Below are positions 44,972 to 56,721 of a stretch of DNA of 64,000 bases, one piece after another; the first letter of the stretch is position 1; every line of letters begins with the position of its first letter. The translations under genes were made by a program, and so were the position numbers. The stretch is from Actinokineospora baliensis (GTDB taxonomy: Bacteria > Actinomycetota > Actinomycetes > Mycobacteriales > Pseudonocardiaceae), in the NCBI RefSeq assembly GCF_016907695.1, contig NZ_JAFBCK010000001.1:558001-622000 (forward strand). The letters are read 5' to 3'. The notes under the pieces are model-generated. The model did not search any database. It saw only the letters and a list, made by a program, of their open reading frames with translations, and had not been told where the DNA came from.

Positions 44972-45009
44972 GCGGCGGCCCCCACCGCCGAAACAGTGGG
45001 GGCCGCCGC
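44972..45009. terminator. Terminator hairpin downstream of mdh
   Basis: GCGGCGGCCCCCAC pairs with GTGGGGGCCGCCGC (14 bp, 10-base loop), between the mdh stop and the phosphatase gene on the same strand. Confidence 0.8.
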
Positions 45010-45016
45010 CGTCGAC

Positions 45017-47050
<2,034 letters not shown>

Positions 47051-47061
<11 letters not shown>

Positions 47062-47353
47062 GCCAGCCGCCCTCGATGGTCAGCGCCACGGCGATCACGA
47101 CGATGCCGAACAGGCCGTAGAGCAGCACGTCGACCGCCCGGCTGCGGATGGCGACCAGGCCCGCCTGCTCGTCGCGCAGCAGCACCCGCAGGCCAGCGGC
47201 CAGCAGCAGCGCCAGGCCGATCCAGACGGTGCCCTCGCGCCAGGAGAACTGGATGATCCGGACAAGGCCGAGCGCGACGACGGCCATGACCAGGGCGAAC
47301 GGCAGGTGCACCAGCGCGGGGTGCTTACCACCGCGCTGCGGGCCGTCGTTCAC
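47051..47353 (-). CDS. DUF3017 membrane protein (Rv3355c-like)
   Basis: 100 residues with three hydrophobic helices: [37 protein letters not shown], and [20 protein letters not shown]. It follows folD with a GTGA overlap, exactly as in mycobacteria (Rv3355c-Rv3356c). The conservation of this pairing suggests a link to folate metabolism, but the function is unknown. Confidence 0.87.
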
Positions 47354-48204
47354 GCGCGCAGGCTCCGCTCCGCCGCCTCCACGGTGTTGCGCAGCAGCAT
47401 CGCGATGGTCATCGGGCCGACGCCGCCCGGCATCGGCGCGAGCCAGCCCGCGACCTCGCGGACGTCCTCGTGCACGTCGCCGACCAGGCCCGCCTCGGTG
47501 CGGGTGACGCCGACGTCGAGCACGGCCGCGCCCGGCTTGATCATGTCGGCGGTGATCAGGCCCGCGTTGCCCGCAGCGGCCACGACGATGTCGGCGCGCC
47601 GGACCTCGGCGGCCAGGTCCTTGGTGCCGGTGTGGCAGAGGGTGACGGTGGCGTTCTCGCTGCGGCGGGTCAGCAGCAGGCCCAGGGGGCGGCCGACGGT
47701 GACGCCGCGGCCGACGACGGTGACCCGCGCACCCGCGAGGGGGACCTCGTAGCGGCGCAGCAACTCGACGATGCCGACTGGGGTGCACGGCAGCGGGCCC
47801 GCGTCGCCGAGGACGAGCTTGCCCAGGCTGACCGGGTGCAGGCCGTCGGAGTCCTTGGCCGGGTCGATCCGCTCCAGCACGCGGCCCTGGTCGAGGTGGC
47901 CGGGCAGCGGCAGCTGGACCAGGTAGCCGGTGCAGTCGCGGTTGCCGTTGAGCTCCTCGATGACCCCTTCGAGCTCGGCCTGCGTGGTGTGCGCGGGCAG
48001 GTCGCGGCGGATCGAGTTGAGGCCGATCTTCTTGCAGAAGTTGTGCTTGCTGCGCACGTAAGCGTGCGAGCCGGGATCGTCGCCGACGAGCACCGTGCCC
48101 AGCCCGGGGACGACGCCGCGCTCGGCGAGGGCGGCGACCCGGACGCGGAGTTCGTCGAGGATCGCGTTGCGGGTGGCCTTGCCGTCAAGGATCGTCGCGG
48201 TCAC
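47350..48204 (-). CDS. folD: Methylenetetrahydrofolate dehydrogenase/cyclohydrolase
   Basis: 284 residues from GTG 48204 ([18 protein letters not shown] upstream); ATG 48213 is an alternative. Interconverts 5,10-methylene-THF and 10-formyl-THF, supplying the formyl donor used by PurN and PurH in this same window. Visible are [16 protein letters not shown] (catalytic Lys region), [31 protein letters not shown] (NADP loop) and [28 protein letters not shown]. Confidence 0.96.
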   Translation of the reverse strand: MTATILDGKATRNAILDELRVRVAALAERGVVPGLGTVLVGDDPGSHAYVRSKHNFCKKIGLNSIRRDLPAHTTQAELEGVIEELNGNRDCTGYLVQLPLPGHLDQGRVLERIDPAKDSDGLHPVSLGKLVLGDAGPLPCTPVGIVELLRRYEVPLAGARVTVVGRGVTVGRPLGLLLTRRSENATVTLCHTGTKDLAAEVRRADIVVAAAGNAGLITADMIKPGAAVLDVGVTRTEAGLVGDVHEDVREVAGWLAPMPGGVGPMTIAMLLRNTVEAAERSLRA

Positions 48205-48220
48205 GGTGGTCATCCTCTCA

Positions 48221-49174
48221 CTAGGTCCGCGAGCCCTTGAGCGGGCGGCCACTGGGGATCGAGGCCACCCCGGCCGCAGCCAGGGTGACCACGGCACCGA
48301 CCAGCGTCGCCGTCTCGATCCCCGGGCCGGTGAGGTCGAACAACACCGCGCCCGCGACCTGGCCGGAGATCATGCCCAGGCTCACCATGAGCACGCCTAC
48401 GTACCGCACCGCGAACACGCTCGCCGACACGCCCAGGACGCCGAGCGCGCCGCCCACATAGAGGATCGCGTCGGACGGAAGCGCCGTAGGAAGTCCTCGG
48501 GCCAGGGCGTCGATGACACAGGCCAAGGCCAGTCCGAGAGTGCCTACGCCGAAGTTGACGAGCGAGGCGACGCTGACGCTGCCCGCGACAACGCGGACCC
48601 GCCCGTTCACGGCTTGCGCCCACGCGAGCCCAAAGCCACCTAGTGCCGGGATCAGCGACAACCACAGCCGCGACGGTGAGTCGAACTTGTCCGACACAGC
48701 GACTGTGACCGCCGTGACCGCAAGAACAGCACCGAAGGCACGGGTGGGCGTAATCGGCCGGGCTCCTCCGGGACCGAGGCCAGCACGGTCGACTAAGAGC
48801 CCACTGACCACCTGCCCACACACAGCGGCGACGGTGAACATGGCCACGCCTAACGCGGCCACCGTGATGCCTTGCGAGGTGACGAAGAACGCCCCAGCTG
48901 CCCCGCCCAAGACCTGCCATGGGCGCAAGCGGTGCTCTCGAACGGCGGCAATGACCTTCGGCAACCCCGCCCGCGAACCAGCAGACACAGCGACGACTAC
49001 AACCAGGATGAGCAGGCCCACGGTGAACGAGATGAGTGCCGCGAACAGCCCGTCGTGGATGTGCGCCCCGAGCTGACCGTTCACCCTGCTCTGCGCGGCG
49101 AGCGCGACTCCGCCTAGGACGGTGACAACCACCGCGAGAGCGCGGGCGAGTACTTGCCTGTTCGCTAGATCCAT
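48221..49174 (-). CDS. DMT/YdcZ-type (DUF606) transporter
   Basis: 317 residues with about ten hydrophobic segments in two halves. First half: [20 protein letters not shown] then [20 protein letters not shown], the sequence style of the DUF606/YdcZ family. [20 protein letters not shown] follows. Substrate unknown. Its start overlaps the stop of the regulator gene by 10 bases, so the regulator probably controls it. Confidence 0.86.
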   Translation of the reverse strand: MDLANRQVLARALAVVVTVLGGVALAAQSRVNGQLGAHIHDGLFAALISFTVGLLILVVVVAVSAGSRAGLPKVIAAVREHRLRPWQVLGGAAGAFFVTSQGITVAALGVAMFTVAAVCGQVVSGLLVDRAGLGPGGARPITPTRAFGAVLAVTAVTVAVSDKFDSPSRLWLSLIPALGGFGLAWAQAVNGRVRVVAGSVSVASLVNFGVGTLGLALACVIDALARGLPTALPSDAILYVGGALGVLGVSASVFAVRYVGVLMVSLGMISGQVAGAVLFDLTGPGIETATLVGAVVTLAAAGVASIPSGRPLKGSRT

Positions 49175-50151
49175 CGGTGCCGCACAGCGTGCACAGCTAA
49201 CTGGAACCGGGATGTCGCACCCGCGTGGTCCATCAGCCGCTGGAGGTGCCGGAAGACAGTGCGACGGCTTACGCCGAGCTGGCGAGCGATGGAGTCGTCG
49301 TTGGCACCGGCCGCGAGTAGGCCAAGCAGCCGCTGCTCTATAGGCAACACCGGCGAAGGAGCCCGTGCACCAGCATGTAGAGGTACCGCCAACCGCCAGG
49401 AAGCCTCGAACAGGCCTATAAGCGCCGACAGGAGACTGCTGGGGCGGACCACCAAGAGCGAGCGGTTCACATCGGCCTCCGCGACCGGTAGAGACACCGT
49501 GGCGAACTGCTGGTCGACGATGGTCAGCTTCACCGGCACCTCGGGCAGCACCCTGGCTTGCTCCCCCGCGGACACGCAAGGCTGGATGTTCTGCGCGTAG
49601 CGGCCGGGATCCTCTATGGCCGCACGCGCGTAGACGACCTTGTAGGTGACCTCACCGCGGGCGAGTTGCTCGAGTTCGGCGTTGTTGACGTGGCCCTCGG
49701 TGAAGTACGGCGGCGAGTCGAGCCTCCGGATCTCCTTGCGCGCACTGAGCTCCATCTGCTGGATCCGCTGGGCGATCGCGGTACCGGTGACCACCTCTAT
49801 GAGGTCGTCGGTGCGCTGCGGGGAGATCGCGCGGCGGAAGGTGTCGTACGCGTTGAGGGTGGCGACCCTCGCTTGCTCCAGTTCGGACTCGCGGCGGCGG
49901 CTCAGGATCTGCAGACCGCTGGCGGGCGGCACCGGGGTGACGACCTTGCCGTCCACCCCGCCCGCGCCGACCAGACCCGCGTCAACGAGGGTGCGCACGG
50001 CGGGGCCGACGATGTCGATCGGCTCGGCCAGCCCCAGGCTGACCTGGTCGACCGTGGACGGGCCGGTCCGCAGCAGGTAGAGGTAGGCGCGGATCTCGTC
50101 GTCCGGCAGACCCAGCCTGCTCAGGTGCGGCGTGAGGTCGCCATCGGACAT
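49165..50151 (-). CDS. TrmB/LuxR-type transcriptional regulator
   Basis: 328 residues from ATG 50151 with GGAGGAACC upstream. N-terminal winged helix of the TrmB type (HLSRLGLPDDEIRAYLYLLR), a middle phosphatidylserine-like/TrmB sensor part (AIAQRIQQMELSARKEIRRL), and a C-terminal LuxR helix-turn-helix (LLAAGANDDSIARQLGVSRR, TVFRHLQRLM). This two-HTH architecture is common in actinomycetes. It lies between an MFS and a DMT transporter gene on the same strand, which it probably regulates. Confidence 0.88.
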   Translation of the reverse strand: MSDGDLTPHLSRLGLPDDEIRAYLYLLRTGPSTVDQVSLGLAEPIDIVGPAVRTLVDAGLVGAGGVDGKVVTPVPPASGLQILSRRRESELEQARVATLNAYDTFRRAISPQRTDDLIEVVTGTAIAQRIQQMELSARKEIRRLDSPPYFTEGHVNNAELEQLARGEVTYKVVYARAAIEDPGRYAQNIQPCVSAGEQARVLPEVPVKLTIVDQQFATVSLPVAEADVNRSLLVVRPSSLLSALIGLFEASWRLAVPLHAGARAPSPVLPIEQRLLGLLAAGANDDSIARQLGVSRRTVFRHLQRLMDHAGATSRFQLAVHAVRHRWI

Positions 50152-50211
50152 GCTTGGTTCCTCCTGGTGGGGCCGCAGCAGGTTGGCACAGATGTGACGT
50201 TGACACAAACA

Positions 50212-51468
50212 TCACTCGGTGCTGATCTGCCTGTTGGGATCTGGCACCGCCATGGCGAAGAGAGCGGCCACCACCGCGAGCAGCGCCGCGGCACCTGCGG
50301 CGGCGCCGGGGCCCACGTGGTCGAGCAGCCAACCGGCCACCGGCAGCGTCAACGCCGACCCCAGCGTCGCGGCCGTCATGACCCAGCCGAACACCTCGGC
50401 AGTCCGCCCCGCCGGGGCGAGTTCCCCGATGCGCACGTTGGTCGCCGCCAGCGCGGGCGCCACGGCGACACCGCCGATGGCGAGGACCGCCCCGATCAGC
50501 CAGACCGACCCGTCGGTCGCGGGCGGCAGCACCGGGACCAGGGCCGCGAACCCGACCGCCATGAGCACGATCCGCAGCGCCAACCTCGGCGGCGCGGTCT
50601 TGGCCCCCATGTAGAAGCCACCGACGAGTGATCCGATCGACCAGACGGCCAGCAGCGCGCCCGCGGCGGCCGAGGTGCCGTAGTCGCGCGCCCACGCCAC
50701 GACCGCCATGTCCATGATCGTCAGCGGGGCGATCACGCACAGGCTCATGGTCAGCGCGGCCCGCATGCCGTGGGCACGCAGCACCGACCCAGGGGTGCGG
50801 TGCTCACGCTCTATAGGCGCCCGCAGCCCGACTCGGTGCAAGACGAGGGCGAACCCCGCGGAGCCCGCCAGCGCCAAACCCGCGCAGGTGAACATGCCCG
50901 CGCTACCGCCCCCGACGGCCACGATGACGGCGATGAGCACCGGCCCGACCACCCAGAGCAACTCCTGCAGGGTGGCCTCCACGGTGAACACCGACCTGCG
51001 CGCGGCAAGGTCATCAGTCAGTCTTGGCCACGCCGCCCGTGCGATCTGGGTCACCGGGGGCTGGGCCAGCCCGGTCACCAGCGCGACGGCGGCGGCTATC
51101 GGCCACCAGCCCGGCCCGACCAGGGAAGGTCCGAGAGCCAGTGCGCAGAGACCGGTCGCGTAGGCGAGAGAAATGGCGATCAAGAGCCGCGACGGGTCAC
51201 CCTGGTCAGCAGATCGACCCCGAACCGGGCCACCGACGGCGACACCCACCGTGTACAGACCGCCGACGACCCCGGACGCGACGTAGGAACCGGTCCACCC
51301 GGCGACGAGGAAGGTGGTGGCCAGCGGAGTACCCGGCAGGTGCAGTCTGCCCAGCAGTGACCAGACGAGCACGCTCGGTAGACCGCGGACGGTGAGGAGT
51401 TGACGATATGGGCCCAGCACGTGGTCACTGTGCCCCACACCCCCGACTGGCTGATAACGGTATGTCAT
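50212..51468 (-). CDS. MFS transporter
   Basis: 418 residues from ATG 51468; GTG at 51438 and 51420 are alternatives and would give starts nearer the first membrane span. Twelve hydrophobic segments; MFS loop signature in VGGPVRGRSADQGDPSRLLI after helix 2, and Glu/Thr-rich helices in the second half. Effluxers of small molecules are the commonest members. It heads the leftward run MFS-regulator-DMT-folD-DUF3017 and is divergent from the TNT protein gene. Confidence 0.88.
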   Translation of the reverse strand: MTYRYQPVGGVGHSDHVLGPYRQLLTVRGLPSVLVWSLLGRLHLPGTPLATTFLVAGWTGSYVASGVVGGLYTVGVAVGGPVRGRSADQGDPSRLLIAISLAYATGLCALALGPSLVGPGWWPIAAAVALVTGLAQPPVTQIARAAWPRLTDDLAARRSVFTVEATLQELLWVVGPVLIAVIVAVGGGSAGMFTCAGLALAGSAGFALVLHRVGLRAPIEREHRTPGSVLRAHGMRAALTMSLCVIAPLTIMDMAVVAWARDYGTSAAAGALLAVWSIGSLVGGFYMGAKTAPPRLALRIVLMAVGFAALVPVLPPATDGSVWLIGAVLAIGGVAVAPALAATNVRIGELAPAGRTAEVFGWVMTAATLGSALTLPVAGWLLDHVGPGAAAGAAALLAVVAALFAMAVPDPNRQISTE

Positions 51469-51532
51469 TGTCGCTGGCAGACCGGTACCCCTCGATCCAC
51501 CGTATGCCGAAGGCATGCCCCCAGGAGAAGAT

Positions 51533-54500
51533 GTGACCGTGGCACTACCGACGCAGCTGAACCCGACCGAACAGGACGCCCTGGTCAAGCAGATCGGGCT
51601 GGCCCTGCTGAGGGGCGCTCCGCAGCGGTGGGCGTCCATCGTCGTCGAGTACCGCGCCCTCGGCCGCTACATGGAGACCGTGGGCAAGGTCACCGTCCAG
51701 GACCACGAGGGCGCCGAGGAACTGCCGGTGTCCCCGGACATCACGATGCTGTTCAGCAGGCTGCGCGCGGGCATGTACCGCGAGGCCAGGGGCACCTGGT
51801 TCAACGCGCGCTACCAACTCGACCAGCCCTCGGCCTACAACCTCGAGTACGACCGCGACGAGCCGAAGTGGCTGCAGCCGCCGCCACCGCCCGCCTTCGC
51901 CGACGACCTGCGGATCTTCCCCCGCGACGAGGAGAACGTGCCGGAGTGGCTCGTGCGCAGGCTCGCCGCGCTCAAGCCCCCGTTCCGCGTCGCGCGCATC
52001 TTCGACGGCCAAGGCCCCGCCGGACGGCCATTGGTCAACCGGCCGCAGGTGGACGACACCGAGCGCGAGGCCCTCTTGCGCTACCTCGACGAGGCGCCGT
52101 TCGCGCTGCCGCCCCGGGGTCTCGACACGGACCACATGGACGACGAAGGCCGCCAGAGCGTGCCAGTGGCGTTCCACACCGATGGCGACTGGATCTGGCC
52201 CGCGGCGGTCAACTACTACCTGCGCGCGCACGGGGTGGCCCCCGAGCCGGAACTGGTCGACCACATCCGCCGCGCGGAGTTCACGCTGCCCGAGGTCGAG
52301 GAGCACGTCAGGGCCAACGCCGCCGCCTTCCTCAACCGCGGTCGGCCGCCCAGGCCCATGCCGGTGAACGGTTCAGCACCGGTCGCCGCGCCGGTCGAAG
52401 CAGAGGCGCCCCGACTCCCGGACCCCCGCTCTGTCCAGGCGAAGGTGGCCGCGGGCGCGCCCGCGGAGCCCGAGATCGGCCCGTTCGGCACCACGTTCGA
52501 CGCGTTCAGCCCGGCACCGGTGAACCTGGAGACCCCGCCGCCGTGGTCGCGCACCCCGGCCGAGGACTGGACGCCCGCTGACGCGGACAAGCCCGAGTCG
52601 CCGTGGGCGCCCAAGGACGAGGACACCGCGGACGAACCCCGCAACGGCCACTCCCACGCGGACGCGACCGAGCCAGCCCCTTGGGAGCGGGCCCCCGAGG
52701 ACAACCCGCTCGACGTCGACGCACCCGAGGACACGGCCAAGGGCCTGCAGCCCGTCGCGGACCCCGCCGCGGACGAGGACGCCACCGCGCCGTGGCAGCC
52801 GCAGGCTGAGGACAGCGCCGAGCCGGCTGGGCCGCCGTGGCAGCGCGCGGCAGAGGTCGAGCGGGCTGAGCCGGTGGTCAACGGGGCCGAACACGGCACG
52901 TGGAAGCCGGTAGCGGCACCCGTGGACGCCCCTTGGCACGCCGAGCAGGCCGCTGAGCAGTCCACCGGGCAGTCCGCCCTCGCGGCTGAGCAGACCCCAG
53001 CAGCGCAGGCCAGTGGAAAGGCACCGGAGCGGACTCAGGCGTGGCAGCCAGAACCTGTCCTTGACCAGCCCGCGAGCGCTGAGCAAACCCCGGCGGCGCA
53101 GTGGCAGCCCACCGAGCAGCCCGCGGCCGACGAGCCATGGAACGCCGAGCGGGCAGCCAACGCCAGCCAGACCCCCGCAGCGCAACGGCACGCCGCCCAG
53201 CAGCCTTCGGCAGGCGAACCGTGGCAGGCCGAGCAGCACACGAGCGCTGACCAGGGCCCCGCAGCACCGTGGCAGGCGGCCGAGCAGCCCGCAGGTGTTG
53301 AGCAGGCCCCCGCGCCGCAGTGGCAGCCCACCGCGGAATCCACGACCAACGAGCCTTGGCACGCCGAGCGCGCGGCTGACGCCAGCCCCACATCGGCCAA
53401 CGAGCCGTGGCAGGCCGAGCAGCGCACGAACGCCGAGCAGAACCCGGCCGCGCAGTGGCAGGCCAGCGAGCAGCCATCCGCCAACGAGCCGTGGCACGCA
53501 GAGAAGGCGGCTGGGCAGTCCGCGAATGCCGAGCCCGCCGCGGGGGCCCACTGGCAGCCCGCCGACCAACCAGCGGCCAGCGAGCCATGGCACGCGGAGA
53601 AGGCCGCCGACCAAGCCAAGGGTGCCGAGCAGGCCCCTGGATCCCAGTGGCAGCCCGCCGATCAGGCGACTGAACAGCCCGCTGACCAGGCTCCCGCAGC
53701 GCAATGGCAGCCAACCGAACAGCCAGCCACCAACGAGCCATGGCACGCCGAGCGGAGAACTGAACAGCCCGCGAACACCGACCAGGCTCCCGGATCCCAC
53801 TGGCAGCCCATCGACCAGCCAGCGGCAAGCGAGCCGTGGCGGGCGACCGAGCCCACGAACGCCGACCAAGGCCCCACAGCGCCCTGGCAACCCACCGAAC
53901 AGCCATCCGCTGGCGAGCCATGGCACGCAGAGAAGGCCGCCGACCAAGCGGCCCGTGCCGAGCAGGCTCCTGGATCCCACTGGCAGCCCGCCGACCAGCC
54001 AGCGGCAAGCGAGCCGTGGCGGGCAACCGAGCAGCCCACGAACGCCGACCAAGGCCCCGCAGCACCCTGGCAACCCACCGAACAACCATCCGCCAGCGAA
54101 CCGTGGCACGCGGAGCGGGCGGCCGAGCACGCCGCGGGTGAGCAAGCCTCGGGGGGGCAGTGGCAGCCCATCGAGCAGCCACCGGCCAGCGGGCCGTGGC
54201 GTGCGGACCAGGCGGCCGAGCAGAACCCGGCCGCACAGTGGCAGACCACTGAACCCACGGCAGGCGAGCGACGGCACGCGGAGCGGCCCACCAACCAGGC
54301 TCCCGCAGCGCGACGGCACGCCGCCGAGCAGTCCTCGGCCAGCGAACCGCGGCAGCCGGAATCTGACCTCGACCAGCCCACGGCAGGCGAACCCTGGCAG
54401 GCGGGCCGGACGCCCGAGCAGACCCAAGCGTGGACTCCTGACCTCGACGAGGCCGCGGGCACCGACCAGACCCCTCCGGCCCAACGGCATGCCGCCGAGC

Positions 54501-56659
54501 AGCCCACGGCCAGCGAAGCGTGGCACGCGGACCGGGCACCGGAGCAGACCCAGGCGTGGCAGCCAGAATCTGCTATTGAGCAGCCCACGGGCGCCCCGCA
54601 GACCCCAGCCGCGCAGTGGCAGCCCACCGAACAGCCCACGGCCAACGAGCCGTGGCAGGCGGAGCGGGCACTGGAATCGACCCAAGCGTGGCAGCCGGAA
54701 TCCGCTCTCGAACAGCCCGCCACCGCCGAGCAGCCAGGCGAACCGAGGCAGGCGACCCGGACACCCGAGCGGACCCAGGCGTGGCGGCCGGAACCCGACC
54801 AGCCCACGGGCGCCGAGCAGCCCACGGCCAGCGAACCGTGGCACGCAGACCGGGCACCCGAGCAGACCCAGGCATGGCAGCCGGAACCCGACCAGCCCTC
54901 CGGCACCGAGACGCGCTCGGCAGACGAACCCTGGCACGCGAACCAGGCACCCCAGCAGACCCAGGCGTGGCAGCCGGAACCCGACCAGTCCACGGGCGCC
55001 GAGCCGCGCTCGGCAGACGAACCCTGGCACGCGAACCAGGCACCCGACCGGACCCAGGCATGGCAGCCGGAACCCGACCTCGACCAGCCCTCCGGCACCG
55101 AGCGGCCCTCGGCAGACGAACCGTCGCACGCCGAGCGGGCACCCCAGCAGACCCAGGCGTGGCAGCCGGAACCCGACCAGTCCACGGGTGCCGAGCAGGC
55201 CGCTGAACCCGTGGCCACTGAGCCGTGGCACGCGGACCGGGCACCCGAGAAGGCAGACCCTGCCCTCGGCCAGTCCGCCAACGCTGAGCAGCCCGCGGCA
55301 GGCGAGCCGTGGCGGCCGGAGGTGCAGGCCAGTGGAACGTGGCAGTCGGTGAGCCAGGATCAACCCGGTACCGCTGGTGAGCCGGAGGCGGCACGTGCGG
55401 CTGGGGCCTGGCAGCCTGCCGAGCAGGTGACCAACGGGGCGAGTGCGCCCTGGCAGGTCGAGCGCGATTCGGCGCACGCGGCTCCGCCGTGGCACCCGGA
55501 GGCGACTCCTGCGCCGTCGCAGGCCATCTCGGGGCAGGCGAGCGGGACTTGGCGGCCGGTGGACGCCGCTGGCGAGCAGTGGCAGGACGCGCCGTTGACG
55601 CGGGGGCAGGTCGCGCGGGCTGAGCAGGCCGGGGTTGAGCCGCCCGGGCACATCCAGCCGGACTTCACGCCCCCCGGGGAAGCGTCGGCCAAGGAGACCA
55701 AGGACATGCGCACGCCCCCCGCGGCTGCGCTTCCGTCGCAGGGGCCCGCCGCCGACGTTGTGGCTCGGGTGCGGGCGAGGCTCACCGAGCTCGGGGCCGC
55801 TCCTGGTCGCTACCACATCGGGACGCCCGCGAGCGCCGCTTGGACCATGGAGCAGGTCGGCGAAGGCTGGCGTGTTGGCTGGTACGACGAGCGTTATGTG
55901 GCACCGGCGGTGTTCGAGGACGTCGCGGACGCCGCGGCGTTCTTGATCGGCAAGGTCTTGTTGGACTCCGGGGTGGCCGTACCGCGGGATCCCGGACCGT
56001 CGACCGTGCAGGCGTCGTTGGCCGAACTGGAGGCTGAGGCGCCGCGGTCGCCGGACCTGTTCACCCCGCCGCGACGCCCGGAACCGACTGCCCCCGCTCA
56101 GGCCTTCGACGACGATGACGACGACTTCACGCCGCGCCGTTCGCAGCCGCGTCCGATGCCGCGCAAGCCCGAGCCCGCCGTGCGTAGGCCGGAGCCCGTG
56201 GCGCAGCGGCCTGAGCCGCTCCCGCACCGCCCCGAGCCCGTACCGCCGCGGCCGGAGCTGGTGGCGCCGAGGCCGGAGCCGCACCGGACGGAACCGACCA
56301 GCCGCAAGCCCCAGGACTGGCCGATCCAGCCCCGCCCGGGCGAGCCGCCCTTGACCCTGTTCCGCGGTAAGCAGCTCATGGAGCTGCTGCCCGGTACGGA
56401 TGTGGACCGCTACGGCGATGCCACCGGCAACCTCACCTACGCGGCGGGCACCCCCTTCGAGCGGCGGTCCCTCGTCCCGGAGTGGGTGAACCGCCCGTAC
56501 CGCTCGTACCGCGTGGTCAAGCCGACCGCCGCGCTGACCGGCGTGGCGATCCCCTGGTTCGACCAGCCCGGCGGTGGTGTGGCCTACCTGCTCAACCAGT
56601 CCATCGCAGAGCTCCTGGAAACCGGCCACCTGATCGAGGCCGACGACCGGGACCTATAG
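51533..56659 (+). CDS. Very long TNT-domain (NAD+ glycohydrolase) toxin-type protein
   Basis: 1,708 residues from GTG 51533 (AGGAG 5 bases upstream). Order: an N-terminal domain of about 270 residues (LPTQLNPTEQDALVKQIGLA, FSRLRAGMYREARGTWFNAR, FPRDEENVPEWLVRRLAALK) that accompanies TNT domains in other actinomycetes; an acidic/Pro linker; about 800 residues (about 465-1275) of degenerate Gln/Trp/Pro/Ala/Glu repeat such as EPWHAERA and QTQAWQPE; a small folded domain (about 1409-1481, GRYHIGTPASAAWTMEQVGE); Pro/Arg-rich linker; and a C-terminal TNT domain (about 1597-1708) with DRYG, GTPFERRSL and WFDQPGGGVAYLL. TNT domains hydrolyse NAD+. No signal peptide and no obvious immunity gene on the same strand. 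Confidence 0.88.
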   Translation: MTVALPTQLNPTEQDALVKQIGLALLRGAPQRWASIVVEYRALGRYMETVGKVTVQDHEGAEELPVSPDITMLFSRLRAGMYREARGTWFNARYQLDQPSAYNLEYDRDEPKWLQPPPPPAFADDLRIFPRDEENVPEWLVRRLAALKPPFRVARIFDGQGPAGRPLVNRPQVDDTEREALLRYLDEAPFALPPRGLDTDHMDDEGRQSVPVAFHTDGDWIWPAAVNYYLRAHGVAPEPELVDHIRRAEFTLPEVEEHVRANAAAFLNRGRPPRPMPVNGSAPVAAPVEAEAPRLPDPRSVQAKVAAGAPAEPEIGPFGTTFDAFSPAPVNLETPPPWSRTPAEDWTPADADKPESPWAPKDEDTADEPRNGHSHADATEPAPWERAPEDNPLDVDAPEDTAKGLQPVADPAADEDATAPWQPQAEDSAEPAGPPWQRAAEVERAEPVVNGAEHGTWKPVAAPVDAPWHAEQAAEQSTGQSALAAEQTPAAQASGKAPERTQAWQPEPVLDQPASAEQTPAAQWQPTEQPAADEPWNAERAANASQTPAAQRHAAQQPSAGEPWQAEQHTSADQGPAAPWQAAEQPAGVEQAPAPQWQPTAESTTNEPWHAERAADASPTSANEPWQAEQRTNAEQNPAAQWQASEQPSANEPWHAEKAAGQSANAEPAAGAHWQPADQPAASEPWHAEKAADQAKGAEQAPGSQWQPADQATEQPADQAPAAQWQPTEQPATNEPWHAERRTEQPANTDQAPGSHWQPIDQPAASEPWRATEPTNADQGPTAPWQPTEQPSAGEPWHAEKAADQAARAEQAPGSHWQPADQPAASEPWRATEQPTNADQGPAAPWQPTEQPSASEPWHAERAAEHAAGEQASGGQWQPIEQPPASGPWRADQAAEQNPAAQWQTTEPTAGERRHAERPTNQAPAARRHAAEQSSASEPRQPESDLDQPTAGEPWQAGRTPEQTQAWTPDLDEAAGTDQTPPAQRHAAEQPTASEAWHADRAPEQTQAWQPESAIEQPTGAPQTPAAQWQPTEQPTANEPWQAERALESTQAWQPESALEQPATAEQPGEPRQATRTPERTQAWRPEPDQPTGAEQPTASEPWHADRAPEQTQAWQPEPDQPSGTETRSADEPWHANQAPQQTQAWQPEPDQSTGAEPRSADEPWHANQAPDRTQAWQPEPDLDQPSGTERPSADEPSHAERAPQQTQAWQPEPDQSTGAEQAAEPVATEPWHADRAPEKADPALGQSANAEQPAAGEPWRPEVQASGTWQSVSQDQPGTAGEPEAARAAGAWQPAEQVTNGASAPWQVERDSAHAAPPWHPEATPAPSQAISGQASGTWRPVDAAGEQWQDAPLTRGQVARAEQAGVEPPGHIQPDFTPPGEASAKETKDMRTPPAAALPSQGPAADVVARVRARLTELGAAPGRYHIGTPASAAWTMEQVGEGWRVGWYDERYVAPAVFEDVADAAAFLIGKVLLDSGVAVPRDPGPSTVQASLAELEAEAPRSPDLFTPPRRPEPTAPAQAFDDDDDDFTPRRSQPRPMPRKPEPAVRRPEPVAQRPEPLPHRPEPVPPRPELVAPRPEPHRTEPTSRKPQDWPIQPRPGEPPLTLFRGKQLMELLPGTDVDRYGDATGNLTYAAGTPFERRSLVPEWVNRPYRSYRVVKPTAALTGVAIPWFDQPGGGVAYLLNQSIAELLETGHLIEADDRDL
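52925..55350 (+). repeat. In-frame low-complexity repeat region of the TNT protein gene
   Basis: About 2.4 kb of degenerate tandem repeats coding for Gln/Trp/Pro/Glu/Ala. Parts are nearly identical at DNA level: the segment coding for GSHWQPxDQPAASEPWRATE near 53785-53945 recurs near 53968-54120, a period of about 186 bases. Copies elsewhere have drifted, so the array looks continually reshaped by unequal exchange while staying in frame. Both strands are free of stops over much of it, a consequence of codon choice. Confidence 0.85.
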
Positions 56660-56675
56660 GCACTAGGCACGGCTC

Positions 56676-56708
56676 AAGGCCGCGAAGGCTCCTCGCCTTC
56701 GCGGCCTT
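56676..56708. terminator. Bidirectional terminator after the TNT gene
   Basis: AAGGCCGCGAAGG pairs with CCTTCGCGGCCTT (13 bp, 7-base loop), followed by GCTGTTT in the TNT direction, shared with the convergent pentapeptide gene. Confidence 0.8.
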
Positions 56709-56721
56709 GCTGTTTACTCGC

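Noticed and set aside
52925..55350. CRISPR-like or satellite array
   Set aside because: Units are multiples of three, degenerate and in frame with the TNT gene; no constant repeat with unique spacers and no cas genes.
52373..56629. A 1,418-codon open frame on the minus strand opposite the TNT gene
   Set aside because: It lies wholly antisense to a protein with recognisable N- and C-terminal domains; absence of stops follows from the G/C-rich codons of the repeat. The antisense product has no domain.
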